Source: Glaciecola sp. HTCC2999
Lineage (GTDB): Bacteria; Pseudomonadota; Gammaproteobacteria; Enterobacterales; Alteromonadaceae
Direction: 5' to 3'
Assembly: GCA_949498985.1 (NCBI GenBank)
Contig: CATECQ010000042.1
Span: 1-64,000, forward strand
DNA length: 64,000 bases
Position 1 is the stretch's first letter. The number at the start of each line of letters is the position of its first letter. The translations under genes were made by a program, and so were the position numbers. Below the pieces are notes generated by a model. The model was given only the letters and a program-made list of their open reading frames with translations, ran no database searches and was not told the DNA's origin. Below are positions 36,938 to 45,843 of this stretch, piece after piece.

Positions 36938-38167
36938 TTAACCAAAAAACCAATAACTGACAATAATTGCCATTGATATGCCAGCCACATCTGCAAATAA
37001 ACAGCACCCCACTGCATGTCGACTATATTTCACACCGACAGCCCCTAAATAAACCGCCAACACATAAAATGTGGTTTCCGTAGAGCCTTGTAAAACTGAC
37101 GCTAAACGACCAGCAAATGAGTCAGCACCATGAAATTGCATAGTCTCTACCATTAATGCTCTTGCACCACTGCCACTCAGTGGCTTCATTAGCGCTGTAG
37201 GTAAACCATCCACAAAACGGGGATCTAACCCTAAAAAAGCAACGCCATTAGCCACCACACTGACAATAACATCCAGTAAGCCGCTCGCCCTAAGCATCCC
37301 AATCGCTATTAACATCGCTAACAAATAAGGAATTATAGATATAGCGACTTCAAACCCTTTTTTGGCTCCATCAATAAATAAATCATATACATTTAACCCT
37401 TTACGCCAACCTGTAACCAATACCAACACAATAAAACTAAATAAAAGAAAATTAGCAATGAATGAAGATTGTTCTCCCATAGCTTGAGACGATAATTGAC
37501 TGAAATACAGTATGATCGCTCCCAACACACTCATTAAACCAGCCACATAGAGTAAAATAATATGATTGAATAGATTAATACGTTGTATTAAACAGGTCAC
37601 TATTAGACCAGCTAGCGTTGATGCACTGGTGGCTAATAGAATAGGTATAAAGACATCTGTCGGTTGTAACGCCCCCTGCTCGGCTCGATACAAAAAAACC
37701 GCAATGGGAAATAAAGTAACAGAAGAAGTATTTAGGACCAGAAACATAATCTGTGCATTGGTCAATGTATCTTTTTGAGTGGATAAAGACTGCATGTCTT
37801 GCATGGCTTTTATACCAAAGGGAGTCGCTGCGTTATCTAAACCCAACAAATTAGCAGAAATATTCATTGTAATACTTCCATGTGCAGGGTGATGACGTGG
37901 AATATCAGGCATGATTCGAGAGAGAAATGGAGCAAGACCGTTGGCTAGTTTACTGACTAATCCAGAAGACTCGGCGACTTGAAAAACACCCAACCAAAAA
38001 GCCAGCAAACCGATTAAACCAATGGCAATATCGACTGAAGTTGAAGCCATTACCGTAACGGCTTCCATGACATCAGAAAACGTATTTAATTGACCTAAAA
38101 TAAATGTTTGATACACAGATGCAAGAAACGCACTGATAATAAACACGAGCCAAATCAAATGAAGCAT
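36938..38167 (-). CDS. SpmA-SpmB-like nucleoside-recognition (Gate) domain membrane protein
   Basis: A 409-residue inner-membrane protein that joins sequences resembling SpmA (N-terminal, with ITMNISANLLGLDNAATPFGIKAM) and SpmB (C-terminal, with PTALMKPLSGSGARALMVETM and GSTETTFYVLAVYLGAVGVKYSRHA), both Gate domains. About 9-10 hydrophobic segments. In non-sporulating bacteria this fused protein is widespread and its transported compound is unknown. I use ATG at 38167 (preceded by GGAAC); an upstream in-frame TTG at 38209 would add 14 polar residues without a ribosome-binding site. Confidence 0.85.
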   Translation of the reverse strand: MLHLIWLVFIISAFLASVYQTFILGQLNTFSDVMEAVTVMASTSVDIAIGLIGLLAFWLGVFQVAESSGLVSKLANGLAPFLSRIMPDIPRHHPAHGSITMNISANLLGLDNAATPFGIKAMQDMQSLSTQKDTLTNAQIMFLVLNTSSVTLFPIAVFLYRAEQGALQPTDVFIPILLATSASTLAGLIVTCLIQRINLFNHIILLYVAGLMSVLGAIILYFSQLSSQAMGEQSSFIANFLLFSFIVLVLVTGWRKGLNVYDLFIDGAKKGFEVAISIIPYLLAMLIAIGMLRASGLLDVIVSVVANGVAFLGLDPRFVDGLPTALMKPLSGSGARALMVETMQFHGADSFAGRLASVLQGSTETTFYVLAVYLGAVGVKYSRHAVGCCLFADVAGISMAIIVSYWFFG

Positions 38168-38245
38168 CGACTTTGTTCCAATATGTAAAAAACAAAGACT
38201 ATCATTCAATCAATATTAATTAAATATAGATGATTAAAGCGCTAT

Positions 38246-39391
38246 TTAATTAAGCACTTTTTTAAGACTACTAATACAAAAATCAATATTTCTGTCACTC
38301 GCAGCATATCCCATCAATCCAATACGCCACACTTTACCTGCCAATGCGCCTAAACCTGCTCCAATTTCTAGATTAAACTCATTTAGTAAACGTGAACGAA
38401 CGAATGCATCATCAATACCCTCAGGAATAACAACAGTATTTAATTGAGGCAAACGGTTAGCTTCATTAACCAGTAACGTTAAGCCAATATCGGTAAGTCC
38501 CTGCTTTAGTTTTTCATGCATCTGCGCATGTCGCTCAATTGCGTTTTCAAGGCCTTCTGCATGCAATAAACGCAAAGATTCATGTAAAGCATATAAAGAG
38601 TTGACTGGCGCAGTATGATGATATGCACGTTTGCCACCGCCATTACCAGCCCCCCAATACCCCACAATCAAATTCATATCCAAGAACCAACTTTGCACAG
38701 GTGTTTGGCGACTTTGTATTTTTGCAACAGCTGCGTCGCTAAATGAAACGGGTGACAATCCTGGCACGCAGGATAAACATTTTTGTGAGCCCGAATAAAT
38801 CGCATCAATTTCCCAATCATCAACTTTAAGCTCAATACCGCCCAATGAAGTAACAGCATCAACTATCGTCATACAGCCATGTTGTTTAGCTAATGCACAT
38901 ATTGCTTGAGCATCATTTCGTACACCTGTCGAAGTTTCAGCATGTACAAAACCTACAAATTTAGCTTCTGGATGTTGGTGTAATGCCGAACGAATACTGT
39001 CTAATGTATTGGGTTCGCCCCACGGTGCAGAAACAACCACGGCAATACCACCACAACGCTCAACATTTTCTTTCATACGTCCGCCAAATACCCCATTTTG
39101 GCAAATAATAACCGTCTCACCTGGCTCAACCAAATTGACAACACATGCTTCCATACCTGCAGAACCGGGAGCTGAAATGGGCATAGTTAACGCATTTTTT
39201 GTTTGAAACGCGTATTGTAATAATTGTTTAGTTTCATCCATTAATTGGATAAACAACGGATCTAAGTGTCCTAATGTGGGACGTGCTAAAGCATTCAAAA
39301 CCGTCGGTGAGACATCGGATGGACCAGGCCCCATTAGTGTTCGCACAGGTGGAATAAAGGAAGAGAAAGTATTAGTAAGTTGTATTGACAT
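38246..39391 (-). CDS. Class V aminotransferase, alanine/serine-glyoxylate type
   Basis: A 381-residue PLP enzyme. The opening motif PVRTLMGPGPSDVSPTVLNALARPTLGHLDP is the alanine-glyoxylate/serine-glyoxylate signature. The segment VDAVTSLGGIELKVDDWEID supplies the PLP-binding Asp, and the PLP-binding Lys is in YSGSQKCLSCVPGLSPVSFS. It probably makes glycine from glyoxylate using alanine or serine. Three in-frame starts exist; ATG at 39391 has GAG eight bases upstream, while 39403 and 39439 have no visible ribosome-binding site. Single gene in appearance. Confidence 0.92.
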   Translation of the reverse strand: MSIQLTNTFSSFIPPVRTLMGPGPSDVSPTVLNALARPTLGHLDPLFIQLMDETKQLLQYAFQTKNALTMPISAPGSAGMEACVVNLVEPGETVIICQNGVFGGRMKENVERCGGIAVVVSAPWGEPNTLDSIRSALHQHPEAKFVGFVHAETSTGVRNDAQAICALAKQHGCMTIVDAVTSLGGIELKVDDWEIDAIYSGSQKCLSCVPGLSPVSFSDAAVAKIQSRQTPVQSWFLDMNLIVGYWGAGNGGGKRAYHHTAPVNSLYALHESLRLLHAEGLENAIERHAQMHEKLKQGLTDIGLTLLVNEANRLPQLNTVVIPEGIDDAFVRSRLLNEFNLEIGAGLGALAGKVWRIGLMGYAASDRNIDFCISSLKKVLN

Positions 39392-39611
39392 AAATTGGCT
39401 CATTAAATGACGATAATTTAATATTACAAAGACATACACTTATTTGCCATCATACTTTTAGACCATTAATCAATACGTAATATTCATAGTGTTTATGAAG
39501 GTAATGATTTATATATAAACAATAAAAGATCCGGTAAGTAGTAGGGTTTTAACATTTTGACTAAATGCTGGACTAAAGTATGGTGTTTATTTAGTGAGCG
39601 TTCGGTTATAT

Positions 39612-39640
39612 TTGATTATCGATGATATTTTAAATATATC
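39612..39640 (+). promoter_or_regulatory. Predicted promoter of the intergenic small RNA
   Basis: TTGATT at 39612-39617 and TATATC at 39635-39640 with a 17-base spacer, on the plus strand. Transcription would start near 39647, just ahead of the stem-loops. No plus-strand ORF follows. Confidence 0.4.
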
Positions 39641-39646
39641 TAAACC

Positions 39647-39748
39647 AAATTGTTGACACTTCTCCATAGTGAAAACAGCGTGTACTGCGCGTACACATGG
39701 CTGATAAAGCCTCTACATTGTGACCCGCCTTGTGTGGGTCTTTTTTTT
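39647..39748 (+). ncRNA. Candidate small RNA (about 100 nt) ending in an intrinsic terminator
   Basis: In the 372-base gap between the aminotransferase and the carbonic anhydrase-like gene, both of which run leftward, the plus strand carries a run of hairpins: CACT/AGTG (39657-39671), GTGTAC-TGCGC-GTACAC (39680-39696), GGCT-GATAA-AGCC (39699-39711), then GACCC...GGGTC (39722-39740) followed by eight Ts. A plausible promoter lies just upstream. No plus-strand CDS precedes this terminator, so it needs a noncoding transcript to explain it. I do not recognise a known family. The remaining bases 39392-39611 hold nothing I can name beyond the aminotransferase promoter region. Confidence 0.5.
39722..39748 (+). 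terminator. Intrinsic terminator of the candidate small RNA
   Basis: GACCC, nine-base loop, GGGTC and then TTTTTTTT on the plus strand. On the minus strand the hairpin is not followed by Ts, so it does not serve the leftward carbonic anhydrase-like gene that stops at 39764. Confidence 0.85.
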
Positions 39749-39763
39749 ATATTAAAAAGTAGA

Positions 39764-40282
39764 TTAAAGTAACTTTAGCCCTGCATTAAAGCGTGCAGCA
39801 TTTTCTACATAATGAGCAGCAGAAGCTTTTAATTGTGATTGCATTGACTCTGGTAATGATTTGACAACTTTACCTGGTGAACCAATAACTAAGGAGTTGT
39901 CTGGAATCACCATATTTTCAGTGATAAGTGTATTGGCTCCAATCACGCAAAATTGACCAATTTTCGCGCCATTAAGTACGACAGCATTGATACCTATTAA
40001 ACTATAATCACCAATTTCACAACCATGTAACATCACTTTATGACCTACGGTCACGCCGGTTCCAATGTTCAATGGAAAACCATAATCGGTATGTAACACA
40101 CTACCATCTTGTATATTTGATTGAGGTCCAATGGAAATTTCGTCACAATCTCCTCGCACAACAGCATTAAACCAGATGCTAGATGCCTCATGACATATGA
40201 CTTTCCCAATAACATGAGCGCTTGGGGCAACATATGTAGATTCATGAAGTTCAGGTGTATCATTTTCTAGTTGATAAATCAT
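39764..40282 (-). CDS. yrdA: Gamma-carbonic anhydrase family protein (YrdA-like)
   Basis: A 172-residue left-handed beta-helix protein with hexapeptide repeats throughout ([63 protein letters not shown]). Metal-ligand histidines are seen in [19 protein letters not shown]. These trimeric proteins bind zinc or iron; many YrdA-type members have weak or no measured carbonic anhydrase activity. It begins 45 bases after the end of the tesB gene. Confidence 0.92.
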   Translation of the reverse strand: MIYQLENDTPELHESTYVAPSAHVIGKVICHEASSIWFNAVVRGDCDEISIGPQSNIQDGSVLHTDYGFPLNIGTGVTVGHKVMLHGCEIGDYSLIGINAVVLNGAKIGQFCVIGANTLITENMVIPDNSLVIGSPGKVVKSLPESMQSQLKASAAHYVENAARFNAGLKLL

Positions 40283-40326
40283 TTAGTATTCCTGGAGTAT
40301 TTAATCACATAAATATTGGCAATATC

Positions 40327-41196
40327 TTATGGTTTTTGACTTAACCGGATCATCCCTTCTTGCATCGTCGTAGCAACCAAAGTGTTGTCTTCAGCGAAAA
40401 ATTGACCTTGCACCAATCCTCTAGAGTTACCTGTAAAAGGACTGAGCGTACTATATACATGCCATTGATTAAAATCGATAGGTTGATGGAACCACATCGC
40501 ATGATCAATTGTGGCCATGCGAAGCCCTTTATCATTAGATTTAATGGGGTGAGCTTGTAATGCTGTACTTAAAAAATGATAGTCAGATGCATATGCTAAC
40601 GCGGCTTGATGCAGAGCAACATCTTCATGTAACTGATGTTGAGATTTCATCCAAATAAAACGCTTAGGTTCAGTAATTTCTTCACCAAACATCGCTTTAG
40701 GATCGACTGTACGAATATCGATCGGTCGATGATAACTCAATGTATGCTTCAATTTTTCAGATAGTGGCTGATGTTTTAAGGCAAATAATTCAATATCATT
40801 GGGCAAAGTATCTGCATGGGGTAGCTCAGGATATTCGGCATACTGATGCTCAATATGAGGCTGTACAAGTTGAAATGAAATCGTCATATAGAAGATAGTT
40901 TTGCCATTTTGTAATGCTTTCACTCTTCGTGCACTAAAGCTTCTACCATCCCTGACTATTTCCACATCGTACACAACAGGTTTAGACGCATCACCTGGTA
41001 ATAAAAAATAGCTGTGAAAAGAGTGTGCAAATTGGGTCTCAGGGACTGTTTTATAGGCTGACAGGACAGCTTGTCCTAATACTTGCCCGCCAAACACAGC
41101 GGGAAAACCTAAATCCCAACTAATACCACGATATAAACCTTGTTCTAATGTTTCTAATGCAAATAATTCTGCAAGTTGGATATCAATATTCATCAT
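40327..41196 (-). CDS. tesB: Acyl-CoA thioesterase II
   Basis: A 289-residue double hot-dog enzyme that hydrolyses medium- and long-chain acyl-CoAs. Conserved features are GLYRGISWDLGFPAVFGGQVLGQA near the N-terminus, FHSYFLLPGDASKPVVYDVE, VRDGRSFSARRVKALQNGK and the C-terminal ATIDHAMWFHQPID with the catalytic Asp. Two adjacent ATG codons (41196, 41193) are equally good starts. It follows rlmJ by 16 bases in the same direction. Confidence 0.95.
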   Translation of the reverse strand: MMNIDIQLAELFALETLEQGLYRGISWDLGFPAVFGGQVLGQAVLSAYKTVPETQFAHSFHSYFLLPGDASKPVVYDVEIVRDGRSFSARRVKALQNGKTIFYMTISFQLVQPHIEHQYAEYPELPHADTLPNDIELFALKHQPLSEKLKHTLSYHRPIDIRTVDPKAMFGEEITEPKRFIWMKSQHQLHEDVALHQAALAYASDYHFLSTALQAHPIKSNDKGLRMATIDHAMWFHQPIDFNQWHVYSTLSPFTGNSRGLVQGQFFAEDNTLVATTMQEGMIRLSQKP

Positions 41197-41212
41197 TCTC
41201 TCATCCTATCAT

Positions 41213-42079
41213 TTACGTAGGTTGTTTAATCCAATCTAATGAAAAAGCAGCTTGTGTGATTTTACTCTGTTGTATTAATAACAGAGCTTCTGTAATTTCA
41301 CTATCGCAGCCCCAAGGTAAATTAATAGCAATAATTCCACTGCCATACATACCTTGCGCTTCAGAAGCAGGATTATGACACCATTGAAAATTAGCCATAT
41401 TTGAGACACTCGGTAATTCAGATAAAGTGTTAAACCCATTCATCATTCGAATACCTGCTTGTGTTTTACTGACATTATCAGTATTGAGTAGTGGGTACCA
41501 AATCAGATAGCAACCTGTAGACCAACGCTTTAAGCTCTGTTCAGTGGTATCTAATACCATTTGATACTCAACGGCTTGCTCATAAGGAGGATCTATCAAA
41601 ACGATACCTCGTTTAGCAAGTGGAGGCACTAAAGCAATTAATTGTTTAAAACCATCAACTTCATAACAATGAGCATTTGGCTTGTATACAAAATCACATA
41701 ACTCAGGATACACATTAGGATGTAATTCACAAAAATGCGCTTGGTCTTGTTCCCGCAAAAACTGTTGCATCCAACCTGCTGAACCACAGTAATTACCCGA
41801 TGATAAATTTGAATAGAATCCATCACCATATGTTTGTAATAGCGTTGAATCTGACTGTGATAAAAACAGCTCGTCAAGTAACCTAATACCGGTTGATGAT
41901 TCGCTTTTAAGTTGAGCTTTTGATGCAGATAGATCATACTCACCCGCTCCAGCATGAGTGTCAATTAGTGTAAAAGGTTTGCTCTTTTGCTTCAGCTTTA
42001 ATAAAACGCTTATTAAGGTTAGATGCTTAAGAAGATCAGCATGATTGCCCGCATGAAAAATATGTTGGTAACTTAACAA
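41213..42079 (-). CDS. rlmJ: 23S rRNA (adenine-2030-N6)-methyltransferase RlmJ
   Basis: A 288-residue SAM methyltransferase that modifies A2030 of 23S rRNA. It starts with the family signature MLSYQHIFHAGNHADLLKH, followed by FTLIDTHAGAGEYDL as SAM motif and the catalytic DPPYEQ motif (GIVLIDPPYEQAVEY, near residue 165). Length matches E. coli RlmJ (280). It is divergent from the MATE transporter gene and precedes tesB. Confidence 0.95.
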   Translation of the reverse strand: MLSYQHIFHAGNHADLLKHLTLISVLLKLKQKSKPFTLIDTHAGAGEYDLSASKAQLKSESSTGIRLLDELFLSQSDSTLLQTYGDGFYSNLSSGNYCGSAGWMQQFLREQDQAHFCELHPNVYPELCDFVYKPNAHCYEVDGFKQLIALVPPLAKRGIVLIDPPYEQAVEYQMVLDTTEQSLKRWSTGCYLIWYPLLNTDNVSKTQAGIRMMNGFNTLSELPSVSNMANFQWCHNPASEAQGMYGSGIIAINLPWGCDSEITEALLLIQQSKITQAAFSLDWIKQPT

Positions 42080-42172
42080 AATAAACTCGGTAAATAGTTA
42101 TGGACATTGGCTAGTTTACCGTAGATAGTTCAATTTTGTCACTTATCATTTATTAAAGTGTTATCCCTAAAT

Positions 42173-43537
42173 ATGCATCAAACATCACCATATCGTATTG
42201 AATTACAACATGTACTCACCATTGCATGGCCACTATTCATTGCCCAATTAACCCAAATTGGTATGGGTGTTGCTGATACTATAATGGCAGGTCATTATAG
42301 CGCATTAGATATGGCTGGGGTGGCAGTCGGTTTCAGTGTTATTTCACCTATGATGTTTTTTATCCAGGGCGTTGCACTGGGATTAATCCCAGTTGTTTCA
42401 CGATTATGGGGCAAGAACCAACACCACAATATTGCCGTTCAAACTCGTCACATGCTGTATATATTAATCGCCATTAGTGTCGTATTTTTAAACGTATTTT
42501 GGTTTGTAGAGATTATATTAACCTGGTTTGATGTTCCTCCTAATATCCAGCCCATCACCCATGACTACATAATTTATATGTTATTTGCACTACCAGGTTT
42601 TGCAATATACCAAGCAGTAAGACAAACTTGTGAAGGCGTAAGTACTACTCGCCCAACAATGATCATTATGTTTATCGGGTTATTAGTAAACATTCCAGCA
42701 AATGCTGTTTTCATTTATGGTATGTTCGGTTTCCCTGAGATGGGAGGCGCTGGGTGTGGATTAGCTACAATGCTTGTTTATTTAGTGATGGCCGTTGCAA
42801 CCATTTTTTATAGCATAAAAAGCCCTTTAATGAAGCCATTAAAAATATTTTCTCAACCTTTTATCATCGACAAGACAATATTTAAAGACTTATTAACTAT
42901 TGGGATCCCTATCGCACTCACTTTTTTAACCGAGGTCACTTTATTTGCGGCTGTCGCAATTTTATTAGCACCTTTTGGTTACCTCCAAGTAGCGGCTCAT
43001 CAAGTAGCGATTAACTTTTCATCCATTGTGTTTATGCTACCGCTGAGTATTGCCATGGCTGTGGCTATTAGAGTGAGTTATCTATTGGGTAAAGGTAAAA
43101 CTAACACGACCATAATCACTATTAGAGTGGCACGCTGGTTTACCATTCTTTGTGCATGTCTGACCGCAGCACTGACCATTATCTTTGCACCATGGATTAT
43201 ATCGATTTATACCGATGACACCGCTGTTTCTGACTATGCTGTCCCCATATTATTCCTAGCTGCATTGTTTCAAATTTCTGATGCGATACAAGTTATCTCC
43301 GCTAACGCATTACGAGGTTACAAAGATACCTCATGGATGTTAGGGTTGTGTATTGTTTCATACTGGATGATAGGCTTACCATTAGGCATAGTACTCGGTT
43401 TAACAGATTGGATTAAACCTGCGATGGCTGCTCAGGGATTATGGATAGGCATTATTGTTGGACTCAGTTTAGCAGCGTTATTGTTACATTGGCGGATGAA
43501 ATATTTTCAAAAAAATTATATGTCATTACCTACATAA
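42173..43537 (+). CDS. MATE family efflux transporter (NorM type)
   Basis: A 454-residue protein with 12 predicted transmembrane helices, exporting cationic drugs or other compounds in exchange for sodium or protons. The opening HVLTIAWPLFIAQLTQIGMGVADTIMAGHYSALDMAGVAVG and the mid-protein GIPIALTFLTEVTLFA repeat of the same motif are the two MATE halves. The C-terminal half shows SAIQVISANALRGYKDTSWM-like sequence typical of NorM. I use ATG at 42173; an upstream GTG at 42158 is in frame. Neither has a good ribosome-binding site. It is divergent from rlmJ. Confidence 0.93.
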   Translation: MHQTSPYRIELQHVLTIAWPLFIAQLTQIGMGVADTIMAGHYSALDMAGVAVGFSVISPMMFFIQGVALGLIPVVSRLWGKNQHHNIAVQTRHMLYILIAISVVFLNVFWFVEIILTWFDVPPNIQPITHDYIIYMLFALPGFAIYQAVRQTCEGVSTTRPTMIIMFIGLLVNIPANAVFIYGMFGFPEMGGAGCGLATMLVYLVMAVATIFYSIKSPLMKPLKIFSQPFIIDKTIFKDLLTIGIPIALTFLTEVTLFAAVAILLAPFGYLQVAAHQVAINFSSIVFMLPLSIAMAVAIRVSYLLGKGKTNTTIITIRVARWFTILCACLTAALTIIFAPWIISIYTDDTAVSDYAVPILFLAALFQISDAIQVISANALRGYKDTSWMLGLCIVSYWMIGLPLGIVLGLTDWIKPAMAAQGLWIGIIVGLSLAALLLHWRMKYFQKNYMSLPT

Positions 43538-43567
43538 CAATATCAGCTTGAATATACGATAACAGGA

Positions 43568-44299
43568 TTAATTTTTTACTGAAGACGAAACGGCTTGCTG
43601 TAATATTGATAATTCTTCAGCGGTTAAATTCCGCCATTCACCTACCGGAAGTTTTGCCAATGTCAGATGCATAATCCGTGTTCTCACTAAACGTTGAACG
43701 TCATATCCGCAATACTCACACATCCGCCGTATCTGTCGGTTCAAGCCTTGAGTTAACGTGATATCAAAACTGAATTTACCAATTTGCTTAACAACACAGG
43801 GTTTTGTCACTGTATCTAAAATTGGCACCCCCCCACTCATTGTCTTAATGAAATGAGACGTGATTGGCTTGTCAACTGTCACCCGATATAACTTATCATG
43901 AGCATTTTCAGCTCTTAAAATTTTATTAACAATATCTCCATCACTGGTTAAGATGATGAGACCTTCTGAAGGTTTGTCTAAGCGACCTACCGGAAAAATT
44001 CGAGTTTTATGACCGATAGCATCTATGATGTTTCCTTTGATATGCCTTTCGGTGGTGCAGGTGATCCCGACGGGTTTATGATACACCAGATATTCTCTAT
44101 CCGACTTATCCTCTGCAACGGCGCTGATAATTTTTCCCTCTATGCTCACTGTATCTGGAGGATAAATTTTAGTACCTAACACGGGCAATTGTCCGTTAAC
44201 TAACACTTTACCTGCATCAATCAACTTATCAGCTTCTCTGCGTGAACAATACCCTGTATCACTGATGAATTTATTTAATCGTTTACTGATGGTAGTGAT
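43568..44299 (-). CDS. rluF: 23S rRNA pseudouridine synthase, RluF type, apparent ATC start
   Basis: The catalytic domain is clear: VGRLDKPSEGLIILTSDGD holds the catalytic Asp, and QGLNRQIRRMCEYCGYDV and RTRIMHL are RluF/RluB landmarks; RluF modifies U2604 of 23S rRNA. An in-frame TTG at 44224 gives MIDAGKVLVNG and cuts the S4 domain in half. Reading on upstream gives ISKRLNKFISDTGYCSRREA, the missing S4 half, with no ATG, GTG or TTG before an in-frame stop. An ATC at 44297-44299 sits six bases from an AGG of a GAGGTGA ribosome-binding site and would give (M)TTISKRLNKF. I place the start there (243 aa); a sequence error is the alternative. Confidence 0.82.
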   Translation of the reverse strand: MTTISKRLNKFISDTGYCSRREADKLIDAGKVLVNGQLPVLGTKIYPPDTVSIEGKIISAVAEDKSDREYLVYHKPVGITCTTERHIKGNIIDAIGHKTRIFPVGRLDKPSEGLIILTSDGDIVNKILRAENAHDKLYRVTVDKPITSHFIKTMSGGVPILDTVTKPCVVKQIGKFSFDITLTQGLNRQIRRMCEYCGYDVQRLVRTRIMHLTLAKLPVGEWRNLTAEELSILQQAVSSSVKN

Positions 44300-44448
44300 A
44301 AATCACCTCGATATTGACTATAACCAATATACACATTGATAAAATTAAAAATAGTTATTATGATGTATATATAACGTTACGTATTGTAATTATTTAATCG
44401 CTGTAAAACTCATTATATCATTACTAGATGATTATCTGAGGAGTGATA

Positions 44449-45072
44449 GTGGATTTTTTACAAAAGTTTAATCAACTCGAAGAAGTGATGCGTTATTTTT
44501 TGGCCGCTTTTTATACCTTCGTCGCTGTATTTTACACACTTCTTATCAATAGAAAACAATCTCAATGTGGTGCTTCACTTATTAATATTGGTGAGAAATT
44601 TTCAGTTCATTGGTGGAATCATATTACTTTTCGAATATTTAGAATTGCTATTTGGACAGTGTGTGTGGTCCGAGTATTGTATCCTGAACTTGACGAATAT
44701 TTATTGATAATGGCTGCAATCAATATACCTATCATCAATTACATTGGAATCATGCTATTGATTCTGGGGTTTAGTTTAACAATATATTGTAATTTCATTC
44801 TAAACGATTCATGGCGTTCAGGCATTGATAATCAAAAAACAGCGCTTATCACAAGTGACATTTATGCAAAAAGCCGAAACCCAGCTTATGTTGGCGTTGC
44901 AGCTTCTCAATTTGGATTTTTCTTAGCTATACCTAGTGGATTTTCTTTGCTGTGTTTAATCATAGGCGTCACCGCACTTCGAGTGCAAATTTCGCTAGAA
45001 GAAACATTCTTAAGTCGGGTGCATACCCAATTATATAATAGCTATAAACAAAAAGTGCCTCGATATTTTTGA
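44449..45072 (+). CDS. Isoprenylcysteine carboxyl methyltransferase-like membrane protein
   Basis: A 207-residue integral membrane protein with about five hydrophobic helices. The C-terminal part, YAKSRNPAYVGVAASQFGFFLA followed by an acidic EETFL motif, is the conserved SAM-binding and catalytic region of the ICMT/PEMT family. The likely start is GTG at 44449, five bases after GAGGAG; the GTG at 44443 overlaps that site. Substrate is unknown, possibly a lipid. No terminator with a T-run is seen before the convergent purC gene. Confidence 0.72.
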   Translation: MDFLQKFNQLEEVMRYFLAAFYTFVAVFYTLLINRKQSQCGASLINIGEKFSVHWWNHITFRIFRIAIWTVCVVRVLYPELDEYLLIMAAINIPIINYIGIMLLILGFSLTIYCNFILNDSWRSGIDNQKTALITSDIYAKSRNPAYVGVAASQFGFFLAIPSGFSLLCLIIGVTALRVQISLEETFLSRVHTQLYNSYKQKVPRYF

Positions 45073-45112
45073 GACACTTTATAGGATATGATGGCAGCAA
45101 TAATTGGATTAT

Positions 45113-45829
45113 TTAATTAAGATCCAAACCTAAGCGTCCAGCCACTTCAATATAAGTTTCAACCACACTTCCTAAACCTTGTCTAAAGCGATCTTTATCC
45201 ATTTTATTTCGGGTTTCTTTATCCCATAAACGACATCCATCTGGAGTAAATTCATCACCTAAGACAATATTACCTTCGATATCCACTCCAAATTCTAATT
45301 TATAATCAACTAGAATCATGTCACCTTGATCAAATAACGTGGTTAGTACTTCATTCACTTTGAATGTTAAAGATTTCATTGCGTCAATTTGTGTTTGAGT
45401 GGCCCAACCGAACGATACGATATGATAATCATTTATCATTGGATCATGCAAAGCATCATTCTTTAAAAAGAATTCAAATGTAGGGGGATTTAAAAATAAG
45501 CCTTCTTCAACACCTAGACGTCGACATAAAGAACCGGCTGCTACGTTGCGAACCACACACTCAACAGGGATCATTTCCAGTTTTTTAACAACCGATTCAG
45601 TATCTGAAATCAATGCATTGACTTGAGTTTTGATACCAGCTTGCTCTAGATGATTCATGATGAAATGATTAAATTTATTGTTTACCTCACCTTTACGATC
45701 CAACTGTTCTATTTTTTCACCATCAAAAGCAGAAGTATCATTTCGAAATTCTAGAATAAGGAGATTTTCATCATCTGTATGGAAAACCGTTTTTGCTTTA
45801 CCACGATATAGTTCGTCTTTTTTTTGCAT
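45113..45829 (-). CDS. purC: SAICAR synthase PurC
   Basis: Joins CAIR and aspartate with ATP in purine synthesis. At 238 residues it has the bacterial length. Motifs include YRGKAKTVF at the N-terminus (ATP loop), [25 protein letters not shown], and LVDYKLEFG followed by [12 protein letters not shown], which holds the metal and substrate ligands. It follows bamC by 14 bases; dapA-bamC-purC is the E. coli order as well. Confidence 0.97.
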   Translation of the reverse strand: MQKKDELYRGKAKTVFHTDDENLLILEFRNDTSAFDGEKIEQLDRKGEVNNKFNHFIMNHLEQAGIKTQVNALISDTESVVKKLEMIPVECVVRNVAAGSLCRRLGVEEGLFLNPPTFEFFLKNDALHDPMINDYHIVSFGWATQTQIDAMKSLTFKVNEVLTTLFDQGDMILVDYKLEFGVDIEGNIVLGDEFTPDGCRLWDKETRNKMDKDRFRQGLGSVVETYIEVAGRLGLDLN

Positions 45830-45843
45830 GGAAGTTGCCTACG

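Noticed and set aside
45040-45112. Imperfect hairpin AAGTGCCTC/GAGACACTT at the end of the ICMT-like gene
   Set aside because: It has a mismatch and no T-tract, so I do not call it a terminator.
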